Shown here: positions 19,601-27,966 of the stretch, piece after piece
Layout: each line of letters begins with the position of its first letter
How positions within the stretch are numbered: position 1 is the stretch's first letter
NCBI GenBank assembly: GCA_029259745.1
Contig: JAJDEO010000020.1
Coordinates: forward strand, 186,001 to 250,000
Length of the DNA: 64,000 nt
Source: Planctomycetota bacterium
GTDB taxonomy: Bacteria; Planctomycetota; B15-G4
Direction: 5' to 3'
Translations under genes and position numbers: made by a program
The notes under the pieces: generated by a model
Databases searched by the model: none
The model's input: the letters and a program-made list of their open reading frames with translations, nothing else
Told to the model about the DNA's origin: nothing

Positions 19601-22600
19601 ACGGTCGTCGCGACGCTGACGTCGTATCAGCAGAAGAGCGGCGAGTGGAAGCAGGTCGAGATCGCGAAGCGCGAACTCAGTGCGACGTCGAGCGCCGACG
19701 GCGCCGTGGAGTTCGAGCTGCTCGCGGGGAACGCGGACGAGACGGCGCTCGGTGGGCGCTGGGCCGTCGTCGCGTCGGTAACCGATGTGTCCGGCCGCGC
19801 GAACCAGTCGGAGCGCACGCTCTGGGCCGCCGGCGGTGCGCCGCCCGTGTCGGCCACGGACGGCCTGCCCTTCGAGGACGTCGAGCTCGTCCCCGATCGC
19901 AAGGAGTACGAGGACGGCGAGGTGGCCAAGGTGCTCGTCCAGGCGCCGTTCGCTCCGGCCTACGGCATCTTGACGATCGAGCGCGAAGGCATCGTCGAGG
20001 AGCGCGCGCTCGTGCTCGACGAGCCGACCACCGTGCTCGAGATCCCGATCACGGACGCCTACGTGCCGAACATCCACGTGCACGTCGAGCTCGTCGGCGC
20101 CAAGCCGCGCGACGTCGGCACGCTCGAGATCTCCGACACGCTGCTCGACCCGCCGCCGCGCCCGGCCTACGCGCAGGGGCAGATCAAGCTCTCGGTCCCG
20201 CCGATCCGCCGCGCGCTCGACATCGCCGTGGTTCCGCGCGACGACGAGCTGTTGCCCGGCGCTTCGACGGTGCTCGACCTCACGGTGACAGGCCACGACG
20301 GTGAGCCGGTGACCGACGCCGAGGTCGCCGTGATCGTCGTGGACGAGGCCCTCTTCGCCCTGTCCGGACACACGGTTCCCGACCCGCTCGGCGTCCTCTA
20401 CCCCGAGCGCAGCACGGACACGCGCACGCATCGCGGCCGAGCAGCCGTGCGCCTGAGCGGAATCCGGTGGGACAAGGCCGCCGGCGAGTGGCGCTTCGCG
20501 AACCTCGATGGCGACGAGGGCGAAGGCGCCGACGACATGAACTCTCCGTTCGCCTATGAGATGACGTCGAAGCTCCAGTCTCTCGGCTACGTCGACGGTG
20601 GGGAGAGTGCGATGTTTGCGCGCGGGATGCCCGTCATGGCCGACGCCATGCCCGAGTCGGCCGCACCCGTCGGCGGCGCCGGTGAACCACCCGTCGCGAT
20701 GCGCACGAACTTCGACGCCGTCGCGGCCTTCGTGCCCGACGCGCTCACCGACTCGGCCGGCAAGATCGCCGTGCCGATCGAGATGCCTGACTCGCTGACG
20801 CGGTACCGCATCATCACCGTGGCGCTCGACACGAACCGTCGCGCGGGCAAGGCGGAAGGCGCGATGACGGTGCGCCTGCCGCTCATGGTGCGCCCGTCGG
20901 CGCCGCGCTTCCTGTCGTGGGGCGACACCTGCGAGCTGCCCGTCGTGCTGCAGAACGGCATGGCGCACGACATGGTCGTCGACGTCGCGCTCGCGGCGAG
21001 CAATGCCGTGCTCACCGAAGGCGCCGGCAAGCGCGTGACGGTGCCGGCCAACGATCGCGTCGAGCTGCGCTTCGGCGTGGCGACGGCGGACGTCGGCACG
21101 GCAGCGTTCCAGTTCGTCGCGTCGGCCGAAGGCGCGGCCGACGCCGCGCGTGTGTCGTTCCCCGTCTGGACGCCCGCGACCTCGGAGACCTTCGCCGCGG
21201 TCGGCGTCGTCGACGAGGGCGGCGTCGCGCAAACCGTGCGCATGCCAAACGACGTCATCACGGCTTTCGGCGGCCTCGAAGTCTCCACGTCGTCGACAGC
21301 GCTGGCCTCGCTCTCCGACGCCTTCCTCTACCTCTACGAGTATCCCTACGGATGCACCGAGCAGCGCGCCTCGCGCACGCTGGGCACGCTCGCCATGCTC
21401 GACGTCGTCGACGCCTGGACGGGGCTCGCGGGCATGCCGAGCCGCAGCGAGGTGCTCGCCCAGGTGCAGCTCGACGTGGTCGAGATCACGGCGCGCCAGC
21501 ACGCCTCGGGCGGCTTCGGGTGGTGGACGAACGACGACATCCAGCCCTACCTCACCGTGCACGCGACGGCCGCGTTGCTCGCCGCGCGTGAGGCCGACCT
21601 TGAGGTCCCCGGCGACTCGCTCGAGCGCGCGCTCGCCGTCCTGACGAACTTGCCCTACGACACGGAGTACGAACGGCGCGTCGTCGCAGCCTATGCCGCG
21701 TCGGTGCTCGCGCGCGGCGGCAGCAAGCCGTGGGGGATGGTGCGCGACCAGCTCGCCGCCGTGCGCAACGTGCGCGAGCTGCCGGCCGACGCCGTCGCGT
21801 GGTTGCTCGATGCGACGGGCTACGCGGCCGGCGCACTCGACGCCGAGCGCGCGCTGTTGCAGAGTGAACTCGTCAACCGCGTGCACGAGTCGACGTCGAA
21901 GGCGCACATCACGACGGCTGCCAACGAGGAGGCGTCCTTCGTGATCCTCTCGTCGGATCGTCGCAGCGATGCGCTTGCGACCTCGGCGCTGATCAACGCG
22001 GCGCCGAGTTCGGACGTCATCATCAAGCTCGTGCGCGGTTTGCAAGGCGAGCGCATCAAGGGCCGCTGGCGCACGACGCAGGAGAACGTGTTCGTGCTCC
22101 AGGCACTGCGCGCCTACTTCGATGCCTACGAATCCGAGCCGCCGTCGTTCACGGCGACGACGTGGCTCGCCGATCGCTTCGCGGGCAGCGCCGAGTACGA
22201 CGGGCGCACGACGTTGCAAGACCACATCGAGATCCCGCTCGCAACCGTCGCGTCGCTCGGTTCGCCGATGCTCGACGACAGCGAACCGGCGCGCGACATC
22301 CCGCTCGTCATCGCCAAGGAAGGTCGCGGGCGCATGTACTGGCGCGCGGCCCTGCGCACGGCGCCCGACGACCTGCGTCTCGACCCGGCGGACGCCGGCT
22401 TCACGGTGTCACGCGTCTACGAAGCCGTCGACGATCCCGACGACGTCTGGCGCGACGCGGACGGCATCTGGCACGTGCGCGCCGGTGCGAGCGTGCGCGT
22501 CACGGTCACGATGACGACGCCGATGGTGCGCCACCACGTCGCGCTCGTCGACCCGCTGCCCGGCGGCTTCGAGGCCGTCAACCCGGCCTTCGCCTCGAGC

Positions 22601-22864
22601 CCGTCCATCGGTGATGCCCTCGACACCGAGACCTCGCTGCCCTGGTGGCGACGCGTCTGGTACGGCCACCAGAACCTGCGTGACGAGCGCGCCGAGGCCT
22701 TTGCCACGCGCGTCTGGCCCGGCGCCCACGCCTACCGCTACGTCGCCCGCGCCACGACGCCGGGGCGCTTCGTCGCCGGACCGGCCAAGGCCGAGGAGAT
22801 GTACGAACCGGAGACCTTCGGCCGCGGCGCGACGGACATCGTCATCGTGGAGCCCGCGAACTGA
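16613..22864 (+). CDS. Alpha-2-macroglobulin-family lipoprotein with intact thioester
   Basis: Bacterial alpha-2-macroglobulins trap proteases that breach the envelope. The 2083-residue product starts with a lipoprotein signal, 'LAAGVALAGCSS'. The Cys is followed by Ser, with no Asp at +2, so it should reach the outer membrane under the E. coli rule. The thioester motif 'YGCTEQ' is intact at Cys1581-Gln1584. Upstream are the long MG beta-domain series and a bait-like central region; downstream is the helical thioester domain. Start: the ATG at 16613 has GGGAG seven bases ahead; the ATG at 16610 is an alternative. The usual partner pbpC (PBP1C) is not adjacent. It diverges from the HIT gene. 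Confidence 0.9.
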   Translation: MSQRVHEWLWTLAAGVALAGCSSHRDTTTIGTVTAPVQVSGVSGRTTAVVETDVDEAEESTGLVVELSDGTGGAGAAGAREPTGPVATTPLDAARIDELLARVPDLPDGPARVPSFAFPADTLSPERPGEHVTTTVDVLDGTRRPPTIVSADPTAPLTVLRTTPSGEVNGPVSTISITFSAPMVPLTAITDLAALDVPVSLSPEVPGRWRWLGTSTLVFEAETRLPMASHITATVDASRARSVHGQALADDIAFVVSTAPPRVVSIVPSEGHGPQVRQPVIVITFDQAVDAEAVLEHLEVDRSRWIGSSDIAYRLATDEEREAALSSKRTDGIRHAASWQAWNPDTMVAVIPAEPLALETRVEVGVTKGVPAREGPRGSSEEAATFFHVHGALEVASTRCGWRGRDCTAGQAWQIEFTNPIDAASFDVERVTIEPPARIIQTSFSHDTLTLVADTRGNTTYEVTIDAELRDVFGQTLGEHRDVEFHVDPSPPELSWGYSMQVADPMAPRRFGVVTRNVEEFEVAVLKVDPSQWSNFWEQRSGFHDKDGVIELPGEIAIDAKVDVVSGLDERVITHVDLTRALDAAGLGHVIVCVRARAVEHRKNARDATTDRHWSQITWVQNTNLAVDATIDDEGIHAWVTQLTTGAPVSGATVAMTPLSNRDGTTNAVGLAHLESPETSRSRSLIARYGNDAAILNQVGTSGGSEGDQVRWVFVDDRHLYKPGETVRIKGWARRLDTNKHGDIAGVTGWIDEVQWTATDSRGVELGKGTTGLSARGGFDLSFELPEGVNLGQAYVRFQPKHVGRSDFEQRWAQHTVQVQEFRRPEFEVSMRVDEGPHLVGGDATATVSGRYFTGGALPDAEVTWGVTSSAASYAPPGWDEFTFGTWVPWWRSWNHSSNNQPPLNWSATTDAEGEHALAMRFVEVTPPRASTVSLDATITDVNRQAWKASSSFIVHPADVYVGVRTERSYLSAGEPIAGSFVVTDIDGAIVAGRPVTVVATLTSYQQKSGEWKQVEIAKRELSATSSADGAVEFELLAGNADETALGGRWAVVASVTDVSGRANQSERTLWAAGGAPPVSATDGLPFEDVELVPDRKEYEDGEVAKVLVQAPFAPAYGILTIEREGIVEERALVLDEPTTVLEIPITDAYVPNIHVHVELVGAKPRDVGTLEISDTLLDPPPRPAYAQGQIKLSVPPIRRALDIAVVPRDDELLPGASTVLDLTVTGHDGEPVTDAEVAVIVVDEALFALSGHTVPDPLGVLYPERSTDTRTHRGRAAVRLSGIRWDKAAGEWRFANLDGDEGEGADDMNSPFAYEMTSKLQSLGYVDGGESAMFARGMPVMADAMPESAAPVGGAGEPPVAMRTNFDAVAAFVPDALTDSAGKIAVPIEMPDSLTRYRIITVALDTNRRAGKAEGAMTVRLPLMVRPSAPRFLSWGDTCELPVVLQNGMAHDMVVDVALAASNAVLTEGAGKRVTVPANDRVELRFGVATADVGTAAFQFVASAEGAADAARVSFPVWTPATSETFAAVGVVDEGGVAQTVRMPNDVITAFGGLEVSTSSTALASLSDAFLYLYEYPYGCTEQRASRTLGTLAMLDVVDAWTGLAGMPSRSEVLAQVQLDVVEITARQHASGGFGWWTNDDIQPYLTVHATAALLAAREADLEVPGDSLERALAVLTNLPYDTEYERRVVAAYAASVLARGGSKPWGMVRDQLAAVRNVRELPADAVAWLLDATGYAAGALDAERALLQSELVNRVHESTSKAHITTAANEEASFVILSSDRRSDALATSALINAAPSSDVIIKLVRGLQGERIKGRWRTTQENVFVLQALRAYFDAYESEPPSFTATTWLADRFAGSAEYDGRTTLQDHIEIPLATVASLGSPMLDDSEPARDIPLVIAKEGRGRMYWRAALRTAPDDLRLDPADAGFTVSRVYEAVDDPDDVWRDADGIWHVRAGASVRVTVTMTTPMVRHHVALVDPLPGGFEAVNPAFASSPSIGDALDTETSLPWWRRVWYGHQNLRDERAEAFATRVWPGAHAYRYVARATTPGRFVAGPAKAEEMYEPETFGRGATDIVIVEPAN

Positions 22865-23486
22865 CGCGCGCGCTGCAGGGCGCCTCGAGCACCTTCCCGG
22901 CGTTCGACGTCTCGCGGACCGAGACGGCGGCCGCTCCCGTCCGGTGAATGCGAGGCGTCGTCGGAGGCGCTTGCGAATGCCGTCAGCGCGACCGCTGGGA
23001 CGAGTGGCCGGTCGCGGAGGCCGTGGATCACCGGCACCGCACGCCATCGCTGGGCGGCACGACCCCGCGCCCCGAGCATCTCGCGGAGCCGGAGACGCAG
23101 CCGGGCGAGGCGTGTCCGCGCGGCCCTGTGAGGTCCGTTGTCGCGCCGCAAGGTACCCGTCCGGAACCGCGCGTTGCCCGGCGGCTTGGCCGTTGACGAC
23201 CGATATCGAGCACGCGCGCCCCTCCCACGAATGCGTCCCCAGACATACGGGCGAGCTTTGATGCGTCGGGTCTCACGGAAGCGGGCCTCGTAGTCGATAG
23301 GAAGACTTAGCCGCATGCCGCGAGCACTTTCCTCGGCATGCGGAGCCCGCGGTTGTCGTCCAATGCTTGTGACTCCCGTCGCAACGCTGGCTCGCCGCCG
23401 GGAGGCACCCTTGCCACCAAGCTGCTAAGAGACAAACAGGGGCCGGTGCTGCATCGGCTCCGCGCCAACATCCGGGACGTTCGCTG
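22865..23486 (+). other. Intergenic region with no recognised gene
   Basis: This 622-base stretch holds open frames on both strands, but all are Arg- and Gly-rich shadows with no family resemblance and no good ribosome binding site. The one clear structure is the hairpin at 23311-23343. The rest presumably contains the A2M terminator and the fadE promoter. I could not identify either. Confidence 0.5.
23311..23343. repeat. Perfect 10-bp inverted repeat upstream of fadE
   Basis: CCGCATGCCG at 23311-23320 is exactly complementary to CGGCATGCGG at 23334-23343, with a 13-base loop between. No T-run follows on either strand, so it is not an obvious intrinsic terminator. It lies about 145 bases before the fadE start and could be an operator or an mRNA leader hairpin. 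Confidence 0.6.
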
Positions 23487-25919
23487 ATGCTGCTCACCGT
23501 TGCGATCCTTTTCGCCGTTGCCACGTTCCTCGCGTTCGCGTTCCTCGGACGTGCCTACCTCGGCTGGGTCGTCGCCGCGGCGGAACTGTTGCTCGCGTGG
23601 TTCCTGCTCGGTCCGACGAACTGGGTCGTCTACGGGAGCGTAGCCGGCACCCTCGTCGGTCTCGCCGTGCTCTTCGGATCCGCGACCGTGCGCCAGAACA
23701 TGGTGACGCGCGGTGTCCGACGGCTCATCGCACCGATGCTGCCCGTCATGAGCGAAACCGAGAAGGTCGCGCTCGACGCCGGCACCGTCTGGTGGGACGC
23801 CGAGCTCTTCTCCGGTGAGCCCGATTGGGAGAGTCTGCTGCGCTTCCAGCCGCGTCTGCTGACGCCGAAGGAGCAGGCGTTCCTCGACGGCCCGTGCAAT
23901 GAGCTGTGCGCGATGATCGACGACTGGGAGATCCAGCAGCTCGGCGATCTGCCCGACCACGTCTGGGACAAGATCCAGAGCGAGCGCTTCTTGGGCATGA
24001 TCATTCCCGAGGAGTATGGGGGCCTCGGTTTCAGTGCCCGCGCGCACAGCGACGTCATCGTGAAGCTGTCGGGGCGCAGCATCGCGGCGGCCGTGTCGGT
24101 GATGGTTCCGAACTCCTTGGGACCGGCCGAGCTGCTGCTGCACTACGGCACCGAGATCCAGAAGAAATACTGGCTGCCGCGCCTTGCCAACGGCGACGAG
24201 ATCCCTTGCTTCGCGCTGACGGGGCCCGAGAACGGTTCTGATGCCGCGGGCATGCGCGCCACAGGCGTCGTCTGCAAGGGCAAGTGGCGTTCGTCGGACG
24301 AGGAGATCCTCGGACTGCGCCTGCGCTGGGACAAGCGTTACACGACACTCGGCCCGCGCGCGACGCTGCTCGGCCTGGCCTTCGAGCTGCACGACCCCGA
24401 GCATCTGTTGAGCGACAAGGAGCACCTGGGCATCACGCTCGCGCTCGTCCCGACGGACCTCGAAGGCATCGAGATCGGCACGCGTCACGACCCGCTCGGC
24501 ATCGCCTTCCACAACGGCCCGAGCAAGGGCCGCGACGTCTTCGTCCCGCTCGATGCGATCATCGGCGGCAAGGCCATGGCCGGCCAGGGTTGGCGCATGC
24601 TGATGGATTGCCTCTCGGCCGGTCGCTCGATCTCACTCCCGTCTTTGTCGACGGCCTCGGTGCAGGCCTGCACGCGCATCACCGGCGTGTACGCGAGTCT
24701 GCGCAAGCAGTTCGGCCTGCCGATCGGGCGCTTCGAAGGCGTGCAGGAGAAGCTCGCGCGCATCGCCGGCATGACCTACCAGATGGATGCCGCGCGCACG
24801 CTCACGGCCGGCGCCGTCGATGCGGGCGAAAAGCCGTCCGTCGTCTCGGCGATCGTGAAGGCCTGGTGCACCGAGGGCATGCGCACGGTGACGAATGACG
24901 CGATGGACGTCCTCGCCGGCGCGGGGATCTCACGCGGTCCGCGCAACCCGCTCGCGCGCATCTACCAGGCCGTGCCGATCGGCATCACCGTCGAAGGCGC
25001 GAACATCCTGACGCGCACGATGATCGTCTTCGGTCAGGGCGCGATGCGCTGTCATCCCTACGCGCAAGCCGAGATCGCGTCCGTACGTGACCCCTCGCCA
25101 GCGAAGTTCGACGAAGCGTTCTTCGGGCACGTGAACTTCATCTTCACGAACCTCTCGCGGTCGTTCGCCTTGGGACTCATCGGCGCTTGGACGCCGGGAG
25201 ACATCGAGGCGAGCCGTGGCGTGCGGCGCAGCATCGGTCACATGAATCGACTCAGCGCGTCGTTCGCCATCACGGCAGACGTCGCGATGGCGACGCTCGG
25301 CGCCGACCTCAAGCGTCGCGAGATGCTCTCGGGGCGTCTCGCTGACGTACTCGCCTGGCTCTACATGGCGTCGGCGACGATCAAGCGCTTCGTCGCGGAG
25401 GGCGAACCCGACGAGGATCGCCAGGTGATGCAGTGGGGCGTCGACCATGCGCTCTTCGAAACCGAGGAAGCGCTGCGCGGGGTCATCGACAACCTTCCCA
25501 ACCGTCCGGCCGCGTGGATGCTGCGCGTCGTCGTGTTCCCGGTCGGCCGCTGGCGCCGTCCGCCGAACGACGCGAACAAGCGCGCGATCGCCGAGGCGCT
25601 CCTCGACCAGCGCACGCTGCGTGAACGACTCACACGCGCGCTCTACACCGAAGGCCCGGACGACCGCGGATTGGGACGTCTCGAGGCCGCACTCGTGACG
25701 ACGCTCCGAGCCGCGCCGCTCGAGGCGAAGCTCAAGCAGGCCGTCAAGGATGGCGTCCTGAAGAAGGGCGACACGATCCCGATGATCCGCGCGGCCGTGG
25801 CAGCCGGTGTCATCAACGACGACGAGAGTGAGACGCTCTGCAAGGCCGAGCACGCGCGTCGTGAAGCGGCACGCGTGGACGCTTTCGAGGCCGACGAGTA
25901 CGGCGAGCTGCGCGGATAA
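23487..25919 (+). CDS. fadE: Acyl-CoA dehydrogenase FadE
   Basis: FadE performs the first, FAD-dependent step of fatty-acid beta-oxidation, turning acyl-CoA into trans-2-enoyl-CoA. The 810-residue length fits the large membrane-associated E. coli type (about 814) rather than the 380-residue soluble family. It begins with two hydrophobic helices (about 1-70). Matches to E. coli FadE that I recall include 'EKVALDAGTVWWDAELFSG', 'KEQAFLDGP', 'VPNSLGPAELLLHYGT' and 'LPRLANGDEIPCFALTGPE', plus the C-terminal FadE-specific domain. The ATG at 23487 gives a direct membrane-anchor start. It appears to be a single-gene unit followed by a hairpin. Confidence 0.93.
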   Translation: MLLTVAILFAVATFLAFAFLGRAYLGWVVAAAELLLAWFLLGPTNWVVYGSVAGTLVGLAVLFGSATVRQNMVTRGVRRLIAPMLPVMSETEKVALDAGTVWWDAELFSGEPDWESLLRFQPRLLTPKEQAFLDGPCNELCAMIDDWEIQQLGDLPDHVWDKIQSERFLGMIIPEEYGGLGFSARAHSDVIVKLSGRSIAAAVSVMVPNSLGPAELLLHYGTEIQKKYWLPRLANGDEIPCFALTGPENGSDAAGMRATGVVCKGKWRSSDEEILGLRLRWDKRYTTLGPRATLLGLAFELHDPEHLLSDKEHLGITLALVPTDLEGIEIGTRHDPLGIAFHNGPSKGRDVFVPLDAIIGGKAMAGQGWRMLMDCLSAGRSISLPSLSTASVQACTRITGVYASLRKQFGLPIGRFEGVQEKLARIAGMTYQMDAARTLTAGAVDAGEKPSVVSAIVKAWCTEGMRTVTNDAMDVLAGAGISRGPRNPLARIYQAVPIGITVEGANILTRTMIVFGQGAMRCHPYAQAEIASVRDPSPAKFDEAFFGHVNFIFTNLSRSFALGLIGAWTPGDIEASRGVRRSIGHMNRLSASFAITADVAMATLGADLKRREMLSGRLADVLAWLYMASATIKRFVAEGEPDEDRQVMQWGVDHALFETEEALRGVIDNLPNRPAAWMLRVVVFPVGRWRRPPNDANKRAIAEALLDQRTLRERLTRALYTEGPDDRGLGRLEAALVTTLRAAPLEAKLKQAVKDGVLKKGDTIPMIRAAVAAGVINDDESETLCKAEHARREAARVDAFEADEYGELRG

Positions 25920-25925
25920 CTAGGG

Positions 25926-25941
25926 CGAGCCGGTCGGCTCG
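25926..25941. terminator. Shared hairpin between convergent fadE and Rieske-like gene
   Basis: CGAGCC at 25926-25931 pairs with GGCTCG at 25936-25941 around a 4-base loop, in the 29-base gap between two converging stop codons. No T-run follows on either side, so it is a weak or factor-assisted terminator usable on both strands. Confidence 0.45.
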
Positions 25942-25948
25942 TGCCAAC

Positions 25949-26245
25949 TCAGACGTCGACGAAGAGTTCCTTGCTGTCGCAGGACACTTCGTACACCTCG
26001 ACAGGCGGAAGCTTCGGCGTGCACATGCCCGTGCGGACGTCGACGGCGACGCCGCCCGGGCCCGTCACCTTGAAGCCCGACACGGCACCGGCGGCCATCG
26101 ACTCACCGGACTTCGGACAGGCGTCGTCGATCGCGTAGTACTGCCCGGTCGTGTTGAACACGGCGATCGCCTTGCCTTCGACTTCGATCCGCACGCCGGT
26201 GTTGATCGGGTAGTTTTCGACAGGGCCGATGTTGTGACGCGGCAT
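25949..26245 (-). CDS. Rieske-fold small protein lacking cluster ligands
   Basis: The 98-residue protein aligns by eye with small Rieske ferredoxins and NirD. It has an N-terminal beta strand pair, 'YYAIDDACP', then 'DVRTGMCTPKLPPVEVYEV', the counterpart of the usual 'FDxxTGxCxxxPxxxxLxxYxV' ending. The cluster motifs are broken. The usual CPH is Cys43-Pro-Lys45, and the usual CPWHG reads T-G-P-G-G (61-65). Three of four [2Fe-2S] ligands are therefore missing, so it is unlikely to bind a Rieske cluster. The ATG at 26245 has GGAG seven bases ahead. It lies 73 bases after the FAD oxidoreductase gene on the same strand and may share its transcript. Reading frame and length are intact, so it looks maintained. 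Confidence 0.8.
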   Translation of the reverse strand: MPRHNIGPVENYPINTGVRIEVEGKAIAVFNTTGQYYAIDDACPKSGESMAAGAVSGFKVTGPGGVAVDVRTGMCTPKLPPVEVYEVSCDSKELFVDV

Positions 26246-26318
26246 GAGGCGCTCCAGGGGTTTGTCGGACGGGCAAGCGCGAGATTGTAGCAGGGGCGCG
26301 GCCGCTTCGTGGCGCTGC

Positions 26319-27905
26319 TTAGCGCTCGGCGATCAGCGCGCGGGCTGCGTTGCGTCCGGGGATGCCCGTCACGCCGCCGCCCGGATGGGTGCCGGCTCCG
26401 CAGAGCCAGAGGTTGCGGATCGGCGTCTTGTGACGCGCCCAGCGTGCGGCGGGGCGCAGTGCGAAGAGGCTGCTCGGGGTCATGGCGACGTGGTGGATGT
26501 GTCCGCCCGTCATGCCGAGCTGCTCTTCGAGATCGACCGGTGAGAAGACGCGTCGGTCGCGCAGCGTGCGTTCGATGTTCGGCGCGAGGGCTGTGATGCG
26601 CGCAAGCACGCGGTCGGCGAGACGTTCCTTCTCGGTGGCCCAGTCGAGGTCGTCGGCGAGCGTGTAGGGCGCCCATTGGACGAACACGGAGAGCAGGTGC
26701 TTGCCCGGCGGGGCGAGCGTGTCGTCGCCGGCCGTCGGGATCGTGAACTCGATCATCGGCGCGGCGCTGGGGCGACCGTACTTGGCGTCATCCCACGCGC
26801 GCTCGAGGTCGTCGAGCACGCCGTGACTGCGGATGCGCGCGCGGTGATGTTCGGCGCCTTCGGGACGACGGTGGGGCTTGGCGGCGAAGCGCGGCAGCTC
26901 GTCGAGCGCGACGTCGATCTTCATGACGCCGGAGCGCACGTCGAGTCGTTCGATGCGCTGTGCGAACGGCTCGGGGAGCGCGTTGCGGTCGACGAGGCGC
27001 GTCAACGTGGTTTGCGGGTCGGCGTTCGAGACGACGGCGCCGGCGTGGATCGTCGTGCCGTCGCCGAGGACGACACCGGTCGCCGTACCATCGCGCACGA
27101 CGATCTTCGTCACGCCCACGCCCGTCATGAACTCGACGCCTTTCTCGGCACCGGCCCGCGCCAGAGCGTCGACGAAGCCGCCGACACCGCCGCGCGCATG
27201 GGCCCACGCCCCGCGCACCCCATCGACGCGACTGCGTGCCTGATGCAGCAACAGCGCCCCGGTGCCCGGCGTGTGCGGGCCGCCCCAAGCGCCGAGCAGC
27301 GCGTCGAACGCCACCGCCGCCTGCACGCGCGGGTCGTGGAACCAACGCGTCATCACGTCGGCAACCGAGCCCGTCGACACTTCGACGAGATCCTCGAGGC
27401 GTTGCATCGATGTGCGTTGACGGAAGCCCGTGCGCGCCGTCGCCAACCATTCGCCCAACCCGGTCGGCGGAAGGTCGGGTGGCAGCTCGTCGGCGAGCGG
27501 GTCGATGACGGCGACGAGTGCGTCGAGCCACGCGACGTAGCGCGGGTAGGCCGCGCCGTCGTGCGCGTCGAGCGACGCGATCGCGGCCGCCGTCGTGTCG
27601 GTGTCAGGTGACGTCGTCAAGACCTCGCCCGACTCGAAGAACACCAGGCTCGCCGGGTCGCGCCGTTCGAGCACGAGCCCGTGTCGGGCCAGGTCGAGGT
27701 CGGCGCTGATCGATGCGTCGATGTGCCCCGCGTCGTACGCTCCGGCGCCGACGAGAAAGCCCGGCCAGACCTCTTCACGTCCCGCGCACCCGCCGAGCAC
27801 GTCGCGCTTCTCGACGACGACGACGCGCTTGCCGGCACGCGCGAGATAGGCGGCGGCGACGAGGCCGTTGTGGCCAGCTCCGAGGATGACGACGTCGGCG
27901 TTCAC
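26319..27905 (-). CDS. Phytoene-desaturase-like FAD-dependent oxidoreductase
   Basis: This belongs to the CrtI/amine-oxidase FAD superfamily, whose members desaturate or isomerise lipophilic substrates. The 528-residue form opens directly with the FAD-binding fold: 'DVVILGAGHNGLVAAAYLARAGKRVVVVEKRDVLGG'-type sequence, of which 'GAGHNGL' is the dinucleotide loop. The C-terminal FAD motif is 'NLWLCGAGTHPGGGVTGIPGR'-like, with 'GAGTHPGGGV'. The GTG at 27905 begins the fold at residue 3; the frame runs on to 28061 but that part is Arg/Ser-rich. It more resembles the PYROXD2/all-trans-retinol saturase side of the family than true carotenoid enzymes; no crt genes are nearby. Divergent from the GT-C gene. 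Confidence 0.83.
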   Translation of the reverse strand: MNADVVILGAGHNGLVAAAYLARAGKRVVVVEKRDVLGGCAGREEVWPGFLVGAGAYDAGHIDASISADLDLARHGLVLERRDPASLVFFESGEVLTTSPDTDTTAAAIASLDAHDGAAYPRYVAWLDALVAVIDPLADELPPDLPPTGLGEWLATARTGFRQRTSMQRLEDLVEVSTGSVADVMTRWFHDPRVQAAVAFDALLGAWGGPHTPGTGALLLHQARSRVDGVRGAWAHARGGVGGFVDALARAGAEKGVEFMTGVGVTKIVVRDGTATGVVLGDGTTIHAGAVVSNADPQTTLTRLVDRNALPEPFAQRIERLDVRSGVMKIDVALDELPRFAAKPHRRPEGAEHHRARIRSHGVLDDLERAWDDAKYGRPSAAPMIEFTIPTAGDDTLAPPGKHLLSVFVQWAPYTLADDLDWATEKERLADRVLARITALAPNIERTLRDRRVFSPVDLEEQLGMTGGHIHHVAMTPSSLFALRPAARWARHKTPIRNLWLCGAGTHPGGGVTGIPGRNAARALIAER

Positions 27906-27952
27906 GGGGGGCTCGCAGGGGATAGGAGGGCGCGATCGGGTGTCACCCGAGA

Positions 27953-27966
27953 TAGCATCGTGCCTG
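27953..27966 (+). promoter_or_regulatory. -10-like box abutting a start codon
   Basis: TAGCAT at 27953-27958 fits TANNNT and ends eight bases before the ATG at 27967. A transcript initiated from it would begin at or next to the start codon, that is, be leaderless. No AG-rich ribosome binding site lies in the gap. A short palindrome GGGTGTCACCC sits just upstream (27938-27948). Confidence 0.35.

Noticed and set aside
18893..22225. Open frame of 1110 codons on the minus strand
   Set aside because: It lies antisense to the alpha-2-macroglobulin gene, is dominated by Arg, Asp, Glu and His, and has no family motif. It mirrors the codon bias of the real gene.
22738..23316. Possible 192-codon gene on the minus strand in the fadE upstream gap
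   Set aside because: It overlaps the 3' end of the macroglobulin gene, has no ribosome binding site, and is Arg-rich without hydrophobic or family motifs.
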